A stretch of DNA of 64,000 bases from Actinospineispora acaciae DSM 45401 (lineage in GTDB: Bacteria > Actinomycetota > Actinomycetes > Mycobacteriales > Pseudonocardiaceae). The position numbers and the translations under genes were made by a program. This document shows positions 24,442-33,668 of this stretch, in pieces; within the stretch, counting starts at the first letter, position 1; each line of letters begins with the position of its first letter. The notes beneath the pieces were generated by a model that was not told the DNA's origin, did not search any database, and saw only the letters and a program-made list of their open reading frames with translations. The stretch is from the NCBI RefSeq assembly GCF_000620785.1, contig NZ_JIAI01000017.1, positions 81,920 to 145,919 on the forward strand, read 5' to 3'.

Positions 24442-24914
24442 CAGGACACCTCTGTTGTGGTCTCGACTTCAACCACGATTTCGACCTCGACGGGCGAGTT
24501 CTTGGGCAGCTCGGCCACCCCGACAGCCGATCGGGCATGCCGGCCCGCGTCGCCGAACACCTCGCCGAACAGCGCCGAGGCACCGTCGATCACGGACGGC
24601 TGGTCGGTGAACCCGGGCGCGGAGGCCACGAAACCGGTGACCTTCACCACCCGCCGCACCGCGTCGATGCCGACCAGGGAGTGCACCGCGGCCAGCGCGT
24701 TGAGCGCGCAGGTGCGGGCCAGCCCGGCCGCTTCGCCGGCGTCCACCTCGGCGCCGACCTTGCCGGTGGCCGCCAGCGCGCCCGCCACCACGGGGAGCTG
24801 GCCGGCGGTGAACACCAGCGAGCCCGAGCGCACCGCCGGCAGGTATGCCCCCGCCGGCTTGGTTACCTCGGGTAACGAGATTCCCAGGTCGTCGAGCCGC
24901 TGGCTGGCCGACAT
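24441..24914 (-). CDS. RidA-family protein
   Basis: 157 residues of the RidA/YjgF fold, imine deaminases that detoxify reactive enamines. The family pattern is visible: AVRSGSLVFTAGQLPV near the N-terminus, ALNALAAVHS in the middle, RRVVKVTGFVAS, then RSAVGVAELPKNSPVEVEIV. The Arg/Glu catalytic positions appear as RSAVGV and EVEIVVE; activity is not certain. It matches Rv3678c. Starts and stops overlap with both neighbours by TGATG. Confidence 0.88.
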   Translation of the reverse strand: MSASQRLDDLGISLPEVTKPAGAYLPAVRSGSLVFTAGQLPVVAGALAATGKVGAEVDAGEAAGLARTCALNALAAVHSLVGIDAVRRVVKVTGFVASAPGFTDQPSVIDGASALFGEVFGDAGRHARSAVGVAELPKNSPVEVEIVVEVETTTEVS

Positions 24915-25096
24915 CAGCCGGGACCGCCGCTCGTCTTGGGCCGTTTGAGGTAGGCGACCAGCTGTTCTCCGGTCGGTCCGGGCAACACGGTCACGAGTTC
25001 CCACCCATCGGCGCCCCATTGGTCCAAGATTTGCTTGGTGGCGTGGGTCAGCAACGGCACGGTCGCATACTCCCAGGCGGTGGGCGAGGCGCTCAT
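24914..25096 (-). CDS. DUF4177 small protein
   Basis: 60 residues starting SASPTAWEYATVPLL and containing LDQWGADGWELVTVLPG and a C-terminal YLKRPK, the DUF4177 pattern. Function unknown. It is conserved in actinobacteria next to RidA and the ArsA-like ATPases (Rv3678A position). TAAGCT lies 8 nt before the ATG, so the operon mRNA is probably leaderless. The stop overlaps the RidA start. Confidence 0.85.
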   Translation of the reverse strand: MSASPTAWEYATVPLLTHATKQILDQWGADGWELVTVLPGPTGEQLVAYLKRPKTSGGPG

Positions 25097-25215
25097 GGTT
25101 CGCCAGCTTATCTCCGGCCCAACCCTGACCCCCCGTTGGGCCAGCCCCGTTACGCCGACCGGCCGGCTGCGCGCGACGGGGCGACATTTACTACCGGGAC
25201 GTAGGCTGCACAGGC

Positions 25216-26259
25216 ATGTGGCCCGAAGAGCTCGAGCAGGCTCGGTTACACGTTGTGACCGGCAAGGGCGGCACGGGCAAGACCACCGTCGCCGCCGCGC
25301 TCGCCCTCGCGCTCGCGGCCGGCGGCCGGCGCACGCTGCTGGTCGAGGTCGAGGGCCGCCAGGGCATCGCCCAGCTGTTCGACACCAGCCCGCTGCCGTA
25401 CGCCGAGGAGCGGATCGCCGTCGCGCCCGGCGGCGGTGAGGTGCGCGCGCTCGCGATCGACGCCGAGGCCGCGCTGCTGGACTACTTCGAGACGTTCTAC
25501 AACCTGGGCCTCGCCGGGCGGACGCTGCGCCGGATGGGCGCCGTGGAGTTCGCCACCACGCTCGCCCCCGGGCTGCGTGACGTGCTGCTCACCGGGAAGG
25601 TCAAGGAGTGCGTGGGCCGCTGCGGCGACGACGGGCGCTACCTCTACGACGCGGTGGTGCTGGACGCGCCGCCGACCGGGCGGGTGGTCACCTTCATGGA
25701 CGTCACCAAGGCGATGGCCGACCTGGCCAAGACCGGCCCGATCCACCGGCAGAGCGAGGGCGTGGTGCGGCTGCTGCACTCGGCGGACACCGTCGTGCAC
25801 CTGGTCACCACCCTGGAGGACCTGCCGGTCACCGAGGCGCTGGAGACCGTGCGCGAGCTGGATGCCGCCCAGCTGCGCACCGGCGCGATGATCGTGAACC
25901 GGGCGGACCCCCGGCGACTGCCGACCCGCTCGGTGGACAGCGCCGCCGACGGGCGGGTGGACAGGGCGCGGGTCCGCTCCGGGTTGGCCTCGGCCGGCGT
26001 CGAGCTGACCGACGTCCAGCTCGACGGCCTGGTCGCGGAGACGGTGGAGCACGCGGTGCGGGTGCGCGCCGAGGCGGCCGCGCTGGCGCGCCTGGACGCC
26101 GGGCCGCCGGACGGCCCGGCCGAGCCGATGCCCCGGCTCACGCTGCCCGAGGTGATCGACGGCGTGGAGCTGGGCGCGCTGTACGAGCTGGCCGAGCGGC
26201 TCACCGAGCAGGGCGTCCGGGCGCGCCCGGTGCCGAGGCCGGCCAAGGCGGGGCGGTGA
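25216..26259 (+). CDS. ArsA/Get3-like ATPase, first of pair (Rv3679-type)
   Basis: 347-residue SIMIBI-class ATPase with deviant Walker A GKGGTGKTT near residue 16 and switch-like VVLDAPPTGR (about 150). It pairs with the next gene. Homologues Rv3679/Rv3680 are described as an anion-transporting ATPase pair or bacterial Get3-like heteromer linked to nitric oxide and glycerol stress tolerance; the exact substrate is unsettled. TAGGCT sits 8 nt before the ATG (leaderless). Only 4 bp separate it from the second ATPase. Confidence 0.9.
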   Translation: MWPEELEQARLHVVTGKGGTGKTTVAAALALALAAGGRRTLLVEVEGRQGIAQLFDTSPLPYAEERIAVAPGGGEVRALAIDAEAALLDYFETFYNLGLAGRTLRRMGAVEFATTLAPGLRDVLLTGKVKECVGRCGDDGRYLYDAVVLDAPPTGRVVTFMDVTKAMADLAKTGPIHRQSEGVVRLLHSADTVVHLVTTLEDLPVTEALETVRELDAAQLRTGAMIVNRADPRRLPTRSVDSAADGRVDRARVRSGLASAGVELTDVQLDGLVAETVEHAVRVRAEAAALARLDAGPPDGPAEPMPRLTLPEVIDGVELGALYELAERLTEQGVRARPVPRPAKAGR

Positions 26260-26263
26260 CCCG

Positions 26264-27520
26264 GTGACCCCCGCCAAGCGCACCCCCCGGCTGGACCTGG
26301 ACGCGGTGCTGGACGACCCGGGCACCAAGGTCGTGGTGTGCTGCGGCTCCGGCGGGGTGGGCAAGACGACGACGGCCGCCGCGCTCGCGGTGCGCGCCGC
26401 CGAGCGCGGCCGGCAGGCGGTGGTGCTGACCATCGACCCGGCCCGGCGGCTGGCCGAGGCCCTGGGTCTGACCACGCTGAGTAACGAACCGAAGCGCGTC
26501 GCGGGCGTCGGAAGCGCGCCCGAGGACGCCGGGTCCGACGGCGAGTGCAGCCGCACGTGCAGCGGCACGGACGGCGAGCTTTACGCCATGATGCTGGACA
26601 TGCGGCGCACCTTCGACGAAATGGTGTACGCCCACGCCGCCCCGGACCGCGCGGAGAAAATTCTCTCGAACCCGTTCTACCAGACAATTTCCTCGTCGTT
26701 CTCCGGAACGCAGGAATACATGGCGATGGAGAAGCTGGGCCAGCTGGTCGCAACCGACAGGTGGGACCTGATAATCGTCGACACGCCGCCGTCGCGGTCC
26801 GCGCTGGACTTCCTGGACGCCCCGCAGCGGATGTCCTCGTTCCTGGACGGCCGGATGATCCGGCTGCTCTCCGCCCCGGCCCGGGCCGGCGGCCGTGGGC
26901 TGCGCCGGCTGGTGGGCGCCGGGTTCGGGCTGTTCGCCAAGGCGGTCGGGACCATCCTGGGCGGGCAGATGCTGGCCGACGCCTCGGCGTTCGTGCAGGC
27001 CTTCGACACCATGTTCGGCGGCTTCCGGGAGCGCGCGGCGACCACCTATGAGCTGCTCCGCTCGCCGGGCACCGCGTTCGTCGTGGTGGCCGCCCCGGAG
27101 CCGGACGCGCTGCGCGAGGCCGCCTACTTCGTGGACCGGCTGGCCACCGAGGAGATGCCGCTGGCCGGGCTGATCCTCAACCGCACCCACCCGGTGCTGG
27201 CCGACCTGCCGGCCGGGCGCGCCCGCGACCTTGCCGACCTGGTCGACTCCGCCGGGAGCGGCCGGCTGGCCTCGGCCGTGCTGCGGCTGCACGCCGACCG
27301 GGTGGACCGCGCCGACCGGGAGCGCCGGCTGCTCGCCAGGTTCACCAACGCCCACCCGGACGTGGCGGTGACCCAGGTGCCCGCCGTGGCCGGCGACATC
27401 ACCGACCTGGCCGGACTGCGCGAGATTGGCACCCGGCTGGCCGCCGCGCCGCCGTCCGACCGGTCCGGCGCGGCGAAGCCGGCTCGTCCCCGCGCCGAGG
27501 TCGAAGGCGCCACCGGCTGA
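26264..27520 (+). CDS. ArsA/Get3-like ATPase, second of pair (Rv3680-type)
   Basis: 418 residues with Walker A GSGGVGKTTT (about 28-37), LTIDPARRLAEALGL (the ArsA/Get3 DP motif) and IIVDTPPSRSALDFLD. An insertion with two cysteines (GECSRTCSG, about 93-101) precedes the FDEMV segment. It probably forms a complex with the preceding ATPase. GTG 26264 starts 4 bp after the first gene's stop. Its stop is 11 bp from the convergent whiB4 stop. Confidence 0.9.
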   Translation: MTPAKRTPRLDLDAVLDDPGTKVVVCCGSGGVGKTTTAAALAVRAAERGRQAVVLTIDPARRLAEALGLTTLSNEPKRVAGVGSAPEDAGSDGECSRTCSGTDGELYAMMLDMRRTFDEMVYAHAAPDRAEKILSNPFYQTISSSFSGTQEYMAMEKLGQLVATDRWDLIIVDTPPSRSALDFLDAPQRMSSFLDGRMIRLLSAPARAGGRGLRRLVGAGFGLFAKAVGTILGGQMLADASAFVQAFDTMFGGFRERAATTYELLRSPGTAFVVVAAPEPDALREAAYFVDRLATEEMPLAGLILNRTHPVLADLPAGRARDLADLVDSAGSGRLASAVLRLHADRVDRADRERRLLARFTNAHPDVAVTQVPAVAGDITDLAGLREIGTRLAAAPPSDRSGAAKPARPRAEVEGATG

Positions 27521-27531
27521 GCCGTTCGTCC

Positions 27532-27894
27532 TTACGCCGCCTTGGTGGCCAGTGCCGCCACCTCACTCGTGGTCGTCGTCGCTGCCCTTGCCGCGTCCGC
27601 CCGCGCCGCCACCGCATCCAGCCGTGCCCGCCGCGCCGCCGCCCGCAGCAGCGGCTCCCAGGCGGTCACCTCGGGCCGGCGGCGCAGCATGGCCCGGCGC
27701 TCCCGCTCGGTCATCCCGCCCCAGACGCCGAACTCGATGCGTTCGTCCAACGCGTGCGCAAGGCACTGGGTGAGCACCGGACAACCTCGGCAGACCGACC
27801 GGGCGTCGCGCTGCTTCGCGCCGGTCACGAATAGGCGATCAGGATCACCGTTACGGCAGTTGGCGGACACACGCCAATTCCCGGCCGCATTCAT
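27532..27894 (-). CDS. whiB4: WhiB-family Fe-S regulator, WhiB4-like
   Basis: 120 residues with the four cluster cysteines Cys13, Cys35, Cys38 and Cys44 (NC, then CRGCPVLTQC) and the WhiB turn GVWGGMT followed by a basic segment ERERRAMLRRR. Such proteins bind a redox- and NO-sensitive 4Fe-4S cluster and modulate transcription with SigA. Its location, convergent to the ATPase pair and divergent from ponA2, is that of M. tuberculosis whiB4 (Rv3681c), which regulates oxidative-stress and cell-wall functions. GGGAG precedes the ATG. Confidence 0.92.
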   Translation of the reverse strand: MNAAGNWRVSANCRNGDPDRLFVTGAKQRDARSVCRGCPVLTQCLAHALDERIEFGVWGGMTERERRAMLRRRPEVTAWEPLLRAAARRARLDAVAARADAARAATTTTSEVAALATKAA

Positions 27895-28111
27895 TACCTA
27901 CTCCCAAGGTTGCCGTTGAAAAGCCCGTCATCGGTATGGACGCAAGTCAACCGAACACGGTTCCCTGGGCCAAGCCGGGAAAACTACTCAACTACGCTCG
28001 GTGACCTACCTAGTCCGGCCATCGCGCCCGGAGCACGTTGGCGAAATGCCCCTGCCGTGCCCATGCCGCTTGACGCGGAACGTGCCCCCGCCCCGCGTAA
28101 GCTGACCCCCC

Positions 28112-30523
28112 GTGAGCAGCTCCGAATCGATCAAACGCCAGGTGGCGAAGCTGCTCGGACTCTGCGTGATCGGCGGCGTGCTGCTGGCCGGCATGGTCTA
28201 CCCGTTCGCCGTCGCCGCCGGGATCGCGTCCAACAAGGCAGCCGACACGGTGGTGAACGCGTCGTCGGACCTGGCCGACGAGCGGTTGCCCTCGGCGACC
28301 ACGGTGACCGACGCGGCCGGCAACCCGATCGCCTACCTGTACGACCAGAACCGCTCCATGGCGCCGTCCTCGGCGATCTCGCCGGCGATGAAGGCCGCCG
28401 CGGTGGCCATCGAGGACCGCCGGTTCTACGACCACCAGGGCGTCGACTGGCAGGGCACCATCCGGGCGATGATCGCCAACTCCGCGTCCGGCGACGTGGT
28501 GCAGGGCGCGTCCACGCTGACCCAGCAGTACGTGAAGAACTTTCAGCTCTACGTCGCCGCCCGCAGCGAGTCCGACCGGCTCAAGGCCACCGAGCAGACC
28601 ACCGCGCGCAAGCTGCGGGAGATCCGGATCGCGCTGCAGCTCGAGCGGAAGATGAGCAAGGACGACATCCTCACCGGCTACCTGAACATCATCTTCCTGG
28701 GCAACAACGCCTACGGCGTCACCGAGGCCGCCCGCACCTACTTCAACACCACCCCGGACCGGCTGACCGTGCCGCAGGCCGCGCTGCTGGCCGGCATGGT
28801 GCGCAGCACCAGCGCGTACGACCCGGTGGCGCACCCGAAGGCGGCGCTGGACCGGCGCAACATCGTGATCAGGGCGATGGCCGAGCAGGGCATGATCACC
28901 GAGGCGGACGCCAACCAGGCGGTGGCGGCCCCGCTGGGCGTGGTGAACCCGCTGGCGTCGCGGCCAAACGGCTGCATCGGCGCCGGCGACGAGGGCTACT
29001 TCTGCAAGTACGTGGTGGAGTACCTGACCAAGGCCGGCTTCACCGCCGACCAGCTCAACCGGGGCGGCTACACCATCCGCACCACCCTGGACCCGAAGGC
29101 GATGGCCGAGCTCAAGGCCGCCGTGGACGCCGAGGTGCCGCCGCACCAGGCGCACGTGGCGAACGCGATGGCCCTGGTCGCGCCGGGCACGGACAAGCAC
29201 AAGCTGCTGGCCATGGCGGCCAACCGGACCTTCGGGCTCAAGGCCGACGAGCAGCAGACCAGCTACGGGCTGCCCTACGAACCGGTGAACCTGGGCGCCG
29301 GCTCCATCTACAAGATCTTCACCGCGGCCACCGCGATGGAGAAGGGCATGGGCATCAACCACGAGATCGACGTGCCGCCCAGCGGGTACGCCTCGCCGGT
29401 GTACCGCGACGGCGCCGGCCGCCCCACCCCGGTGGGCAACGACGGCCGCTACGCCGACGAGATGTCCCTGCAGAAGGCGCTGGCGCTCTCGCCCAACACC
29501 GCGTTCGTCAAGCTGGAGGAGTTCACCGGGGTGCCGCCGGTGGTGGACATGGCGGTGCGCATGGGCATGCGCTCGCTGGCCACCACCCCGTTCGTGGACC
29601 CGCGCACCGGCAAGCGCACCGACCGCTCCATCGCCGAGGTGACCAAGGCGCAGAACCTCGGCTCGTTCACCCTCGGCGTGACCCCGACCAGCATCCTGGA
29701 GCTGGCCAACGTGGGCGCCACCCTGGCCAGCTCCGGCACCTGGTGCCCGCCCAGCCCGATCGAGCAGATCACCGACGCCGAGGGCAAGCCGGTCCCGATC
29801 ACCGAGCTGCCCTGCGAGCGGGTGCTCGACCCCGGCCTGGCCAACACGCTGCTCACCGGCCTGAGCAAGGACGACACCGAGGGCACCGCCGCCGCCTCGG
29901 CGCGCGGCTTCAAGTGGAACCGCCCGATGGGCGGCAAGACCGGCACCACCGAGGAGTACAAGTCCGCCGGGTTCGTCGGGATCGTCCCGCAGGCGGCCGG
30001 CGCGGTGATCACCTTCGACGACTCGCGCTCGCCCCGGCCGCTGTGTGACCCGGGCGGCGCGTCGCCGCCGGTGGCGTGTTCGAGCGGCAACATCTACGGC
30101 GGCAAGGCGCCCGCGCGGACCTGGTTCCGGGCGATGACCGGCTACCTGGCCGGCCAGCCGGTGGCGCCGCTGCCGCCCACCGACAACCGGTTCACCGAGG
30201 GCGGTGACACCGAGCGGATCCCGGACGTCATCGGCAAGGACGCCGACGAGGCCAAGGACATCCTGGAGGACGAGGACTGGGACGTCGTGATCGAGCGGGT
30301 GGACAACCGGGCCCGGCGCGGCATGGTGGTCGGCCAGCACCCGCGCGGCACGGCGCTGCCCGGCGAGAAGGTCACCCTGCAGGTGAGCACCGGCAAGGTG
30401 CCGCCGCCCCCACCCCCGCCCGGGGAAGGCACGAACGCCGGAACCGCCGCGCCGCCGTCCGTCGCGCCGCCCGCCCCGCCCGGAGCCCTACCGCCCGGCC
30501 CGGCCAACGGTCCCGGCGGCTAG
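28112..30523 (+). CDS. ponA2: Bifunctional class A penicillin-binding protein with PASTA domain
   Basis: 803 residues: short cytoplasmic start, one membrane anchor (about 12-36), a GT51 transglycosylase domain with Glu101 in EDRRFYDHQGVD and STLTQQYVKN, then a transpeptidase domain with Ser398 in SIYK, SPN in ALSPNTA, and Lys609 in KTGTT. One PASTA repeat (about 705-765: PDVIGKDADEAKDILED...) and a proline-rich tail follow. It polymerises and cross-links peptidoglycan. It corresponds to PonA2 (Rv3682). GTG 28112 has TAAGCT 8 nt upstream. The 3' end overlaps the convergent YqeY gene by 4 bp. Confidence 0.95.
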   Translation: MSSSESIKRQVAKLLGLCVIGGVLLAGMVYPFAVAAGIASNKAADTVVNASSDLADERLPSATTVTDAAGNPIAYLYDQNRSMAPSSAISPAMKAAAVAIEDRRFYDHQGVDWQGTIRAMIANSASGDVVQGASTLTQQYVKNFQLYVAARSESDRLKATEQTTARKLREIRIALQLERKMSKDDILTGYLNIIFLGNNAYGVTEAARTYFNTTPDRLTVPQAALLAGMVRSTSAYDPVAHPKAALDRRNIVIRAMAEQGMITEADANQAVAAPLGVVNPLASRPNGCIGAGDEGYFCKYVVEYLTKAGFTADQLNRGGYTIRTTLDPKAMAELKAAVDAEVPPHQAHVANAMALVAPGTDKHKLLAMAANRTFGLKADEQQTSYGLPYEPVNLGAGSIYKIFTAATAMEKGMGINHEIDVPPSGYASPVYRDGAGRPTPVGNDGRYADEMSLQKALALSPNTAFVKLEEFTGVPPVVDMAVRMGMRSLATTPFVDPRTGKRTDRSIAEVTKAQNLGSFTLGVTPTSILELANVGATLASSGTWCPPSPIEQITDAEGKPVPITELPCERVLDPGLANTLLTGLSKDDTEGTAAASARGFKWNRPMGGKTGTTEEYKSAGFVGIVPQAAGAVITFDDSRSPRPLCDPGGASPPVACSSGNIYGGKAPARTWFRAMTGYLAGQPVAPLPPTDNRFTEGGDTERIPDVIGKDADEAKDILEDEDWDVVIERVDNRARRGMVVGQHPRGTALPGEKVTLQVSTGKVPPPPPPPGEGTNAGTAAPPSVAPPAPPGALPPGPANGPGG

Positions 30524-30987
30524 CCGATCAGGCGGGCCTTGACGGCGGCGGCCACCCGCGACCCCTCCGCCCGGCCGGCGGCCTCGGCGGTTGCGACCTT
30601 CATCACCTGGCCCATCTGGCGCGGGCCGGGGGCGGAGCCGGTCTCGGCGGCCACCTGGGCCACGGCCCGCTCGGCCAGCGCGTCCACCTCGGCGTCGGTG
30701 AGCTGCGAGGGCAGGTAGTGGGCCAGCACCTCGGCCTCGGCGCGCTCCTTGGCGGCCAGCTCGGTCCGGCCGGCGGCGTCGAACGCCTCGGCGGACTCCG
30801 CGCGCTTCTTGGCCTCCCTGGTCAGCACCTTGCGGACCTCGTCCTCGTCCAGCTCGCGCGCGGTGTCACCGGCCACCTCGCCGGCGGTGATCGCGGTCAG
30901 CGCCATCCGCAGCGTCGACTTGGTCAGCTCGTCCTTGCTCTTGATCGCGGCGGTGAGGTCGTCGCGCAGGCGCGCTTTGAGGCCCAT
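30520..30987 (-). CDS. GatB/YqeY-domain protein
   Basis: 155 residues of the YqeY family, related to the tRNA-binding domain of the amidotransferase subunit GatB. Helical pattern MGLKARLRDDLTAAIKSKDELTKSTLRM at the N-terminus, and the family's PGPRQMGQVMKV near residue 125. The cellular role is unclear. TAAAGT lies 8 nt before the ATG (leaderless), back to back with the leaderless metallophosphoesterase gene. Confidence 0.92.
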   Translation of the reverse strand: MGLKARLRDDLTAAIKSKDELTKSTLRMALTAITAGEVAGDTARELDEDEVRKVLTREAKKRAESAEAFDAAGRTELAAKERAEAEVLAHYLPSQLTDAEVDALAERAVAQVAAETGSAPGPRQMGQVMKVATAEAAGRAEGSRVAAAVKARLIG

Positions 30988-31031
30988 GACGGCTCACTTT
31001 AGCCCTGGCGCGGCGCACTACTCTGGCCGCC

Positions 31032-31985
31032 GTGAACACCGTGACACGGACGGCACTGGGCACGGTCGGCCTCGGCGCGGCCGCGCTCGGTTACGCGGCG
31101 CTGATCGAGCGGCGGCACTGGACCCTGCGCACCGCGACCCTGCCGGTGCTGCCCGAGGGCCGCCCGAGCATGCGCGTGCTGCACGTGTCCGACCTGCACA
31201 TGATGCCCGGGCAGCGGAGCAAGCAGCGCTGGGTCGCCGAGCTGGACGCGCTGGAGCCCGACCTGGTGGTGAACACCGGCGACAACCTGGCCCACCCGAA
31301 GGCGGTGCCCGCCGTGCTGCGCGGGCTGGGGCCGCTGCTGGACCGCCCCGGGGTGTTCGTCTTCGGCAGCAACGACTACCGCGGGCCCGTGCCCAAGAAC
31401 CCGGCAAGCTACCTGCGCCGCCACCGCCGCCGGGTGCGTGGCGCGCCGCTGCCGTGGCGGGACCTGCGCGCCGCGCTGCTCGAACGCGGCTGGCTGGACG
31501 CCACCCACCAGCGGCTGCGGATCACCGTCTCCGGCCAGCCGCTCATGGTCGCCGGCGTGGACGACCCGCACATCGGCAGGGACGACTACCGCGCCATCGC
31601 CGGCCCGGTCTCCGAACCGGTGGCGCTGCGCCTCGGCCTGACGCACTCGCCCGAACCCCGGGTGCTGGACCGGTTCGCCGCCGACGAGTACGACCTGGTG
31701 ATGGCCGGCCACACCCACGGCGGCCAGCTTCGGGTCCCCGGCTACGGCGCGCTGGTCACCAACTGCGGCCTGGACCGCTCCCGCGCCCGGGGGGCGTCCC
31801 GCTGGGGCGCACACACCTGGCTGCACGTGTCCGCCGGCCTGGGCACCTCCCCGTACGCCCCGGTCCGCTTCGCCTGCCCGCCGGAGGCCAGCCTGCTTAC
31901 CCTGGTGCCGCGGCCGGTCGGCCCCGGGGCCGGCGGAAACGGCCAAGGCCGAGCCAGGTCATCGGCCGCCGCGGACGTCGGCTAG
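31032..31985 (+). CDS. Membrane-anchored metallophosphoesterase
   Basis: 317 residues with an N-terminal hydrophobic segment (about 7-24) and a calcineurin-like fold: SDLHMMPG (metal site DxH), NTGDNLAH (GDxx), GSNDY (GNxD/E position, here Asn-Asp), and GHTHGGQ. It is likely a YkuE-like phosphoesterase; the substrate is unknown. It corresponds to Rv3683. TACTCT lies 7 nt before the GTG. tRNA-Pro begins 23 bp after its stop. Confidence 0.9.
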   Translation: MNTVTRTALGTVGLGAAALGYAALIERRHWTLRTATLPVLPEGRPSMRVLHVSDLHMMPGQRSKQRWVAELDALEPDLVVNTGDNLAHPKAVPAVLRGLGPLLDRPGVFVFGSNDYRGPVPKNPASYLRRHRRRVRGAPLPWRDLRAALLERGWLDATHQRLRITVSGQPLMVAGVDDPHIGRDDYRAIAGPVSEPVALRLGLTHSPEPRVLDRFAADEYDLVMAGHTHGGQLRVPGYGALVTNCGLDRSRARGASRWGAHTWLHVSAGLGTSPYAPVRFACPPEASLLTLVPRPVGPGAGGNGQGRARSSAAADVG

Positions 31986-32008
31986 ACTGACCACCGCACG
32001 TCAGCCAC

Positions 32009-32085
<77 letters not shown>

Positions 32086-32089
32086 GTAC

Positions 32090-32138
32090 AAAGGCCCAGG
32101 TCGCTGGCTCACGCACAGAGCCGGCGACCTGGGCCTTT
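32090..32138 (+). terminator. Strong hairpin terminator of tRNA-Pro
   Basis: AAAGGCCCAGGTCGC (32090-32104) pairs with GCGACCTGGGCCTTT (32124-32138), with an inner GGCTC/GAGCC stem. The A-flanked left arm and T-ended right arm resemble a classic intrinsic terminator. Confidence 0.85.
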
Positions 32139-32290
32139 CGTCGTATTTGATCTACTGCCTCGTTCGGATCAAGATCGACAGATCAGAGTGCGCGCTGGCT
32201 CCAGCGGGCGTGCGACGGCTGGACCCGCCCGGCTGCAGAACTCCAGCTACCTTGGCCTGGCCCCCCTGAGGAACTTGGAGCTACACCATC

Positions 32291-32947
32291 ATGGCGGATC
32301 GAGCGCATTTCAGACGCTTCCTCAGCGCTGTCCGGAGCGTCTGGACGTCTTCGGTCACGACCCTGGTCTTCGCTGTCGGGTTCGCTATCTGCGGTGTCGG
32401 CTGGTGGGCATCTATCCGGCCGGCCGAGCCCGTGTGGGGGCCGGTCGGGACATGGGTCGGCGGGCTCGCCACCGCCATGGGCCTAGTATTCGCGGGAACG
32501 CAAATTCGTGACGCGCGCAAACAACGCCAGCTAGAGGCACAGCTGCGCCAGGACGGCGAGACCGAACGACGAGACGCTATGGCTCGGGCCGTCTGCATAT
32601 CTAGCACGCTCGCCGCCCAAGACGACGGCAGCGAGGCGATCGAGTACTCACTTATGAACGGGTCTGACTATCCAATCGATATGATCGTAATCCAGATTAA
32701 CGACCCTGGCGGGTACTTGGGGTACCACCTAGAAGATGGGAGTCCCGTGCCTCGCGAGCTGGTGATAGGGACCATGCACTCGAAACAGGTTATCTCCGGC
32801 AAGGAGCCTGTCCAACCGAAGCCAGAAATACCTTTCCTACTTCTCACAGGGATGGCTTCGGTAGTGTTCACTGATACATGGGGTCAGTCATGGTGGAGAT
32901 GTCCCGGACAGCTTGAGAAGCGCGACGGGCCGGCCCGCATGTGCTGA
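32291..32947 (+). CDS. Hypothetical membrane protein in tRNA-linked lower-GC patch
   Basis: 218 residues. Two hydrophobic segments near the N-terminus (about 22-42 and 50-66) are followed by a charged coil (RDARKQRQLEAQLRQDGETERRD) and a beta-rich C-terminal half. Not assigned to a family. Codon use is clearly less GC-biased than in the surrounding core genes (for example TAT, ATA and CTA codons), which fits horizontal acquisition with the integrase remnant that follows on the opposite strand. Confidence 0.7.
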   Translation: MADRAHFRRFLSAVRSVWTSSVTTLVFAVGFAICGVGWWASIRPAEPVWGPVGTWVGGLATAMGLVFAGTQIRDARKQRQLEAQLRQDGETERRDAMARAVCISSTLAAQDDGSEAIEYSLMNGSDYPIDMIVIQINDPGGYLGYHLEDGSPVPRELVIGTMHSKQVISGKEPVQPKPEIPFLLLTGMASVVFTDTWGQSWWRCPGQLEKRDGPARMC

Positions 32948-33044
32948 CTCTTCGCGCGGAGCTGTTCGCATGCCAAGATCTGCAAATCGGAAGGCTCAGG
33001 TCACACCTCGCCGGGAACGACCTGAGTCATCCGTTTCTAACCAC

Positions 33045-33264
33045 CTATGCGGCGTCTTCTGGAAATAGGTCGTTCATCGCGGTCGCTCCGTCCTGGACCA
33101 CGGGGCGGATCTGCTTGCGATAGATCAGCTCGGTGACCGACTTCCCGCTGTGTCCGACCAACCGGGAGATCTGCTCGATCGGCATGCCCTCCGTCGGAGA
33201 GCAGAGACACGAAGCTGTGCCGTAGCTCGCGAGACAGCAACAACAATCGGTCAACAGCGGTCAT
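33045..33264 (-). pseudogene. Tyrosine recombinase (phage/ICE integrase) C-terminal remnant, frameshifted
   Basis: Two frames together give the C-terminal core of an actinobacterial integrase. One frame holds SRELRHSFVSLLSD (box II Arg and His) and the other MPIEQISRLVGHSGKSVTELIYRKQIRPVV (LVGH and the catalytic Tyr). They are joined by a one-base shift near 33187-33193, and the product ends FPEDAA. The N-terminal half is absent and upstream DNA does not resume it. This is a decayed integrase about 1 kb from tRNA-Pro, pointing toward it. Confidence 0.85.
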
Positions 33265-33668
33265 TGTCGAGCCGTTCTGATGGGGTAGAATTACTGCTCA
33301 GTGCCCTCGATTCAGCACGGTCGACTTCTTTCCAAGCTGATGATCGCGATCAGGGTGTCGACGTCCGGGCTTGGAGCATGATCGAGGATCGTGAGCGCCT
33401 CCCACGATAAGGCTCCGACATGCTGCTGACCAGGGTTCGGTGCTGCTCGAACTAGCGCTTACGTCTCCCGGTCATCGTCACCATCCCCTCCTGGCGATAT
33501 TTACCGCCGCCAATTTTACTCGTTTTTCAGGTTTCCAGCCGGATTGGGCTTTTGTCCAACCCGATTCTGTCCGCCTGCTCATCGTGTCGATCGCGGAACC
33601 CGCACGCACCATGATCTGCCGTGGCCTGAGCGTGGACTCTGCCTGTCCCAGTCGCATACGTTGGCCAG
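33265..33668. other. 404-bp stretch without a convincing gene
   Basis: Open frames here are short, without ribosome-binding sites or recognisable motifs. A low-GC segment at about 33490-33535 (ATATTTACC, CCAATTTTACTCG) stands out. It ends with TACGTT (33657-33662), the -10-like box of the Imm7-type gene. Probably eroded mobile-element DNA. Confidence 0.6.
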
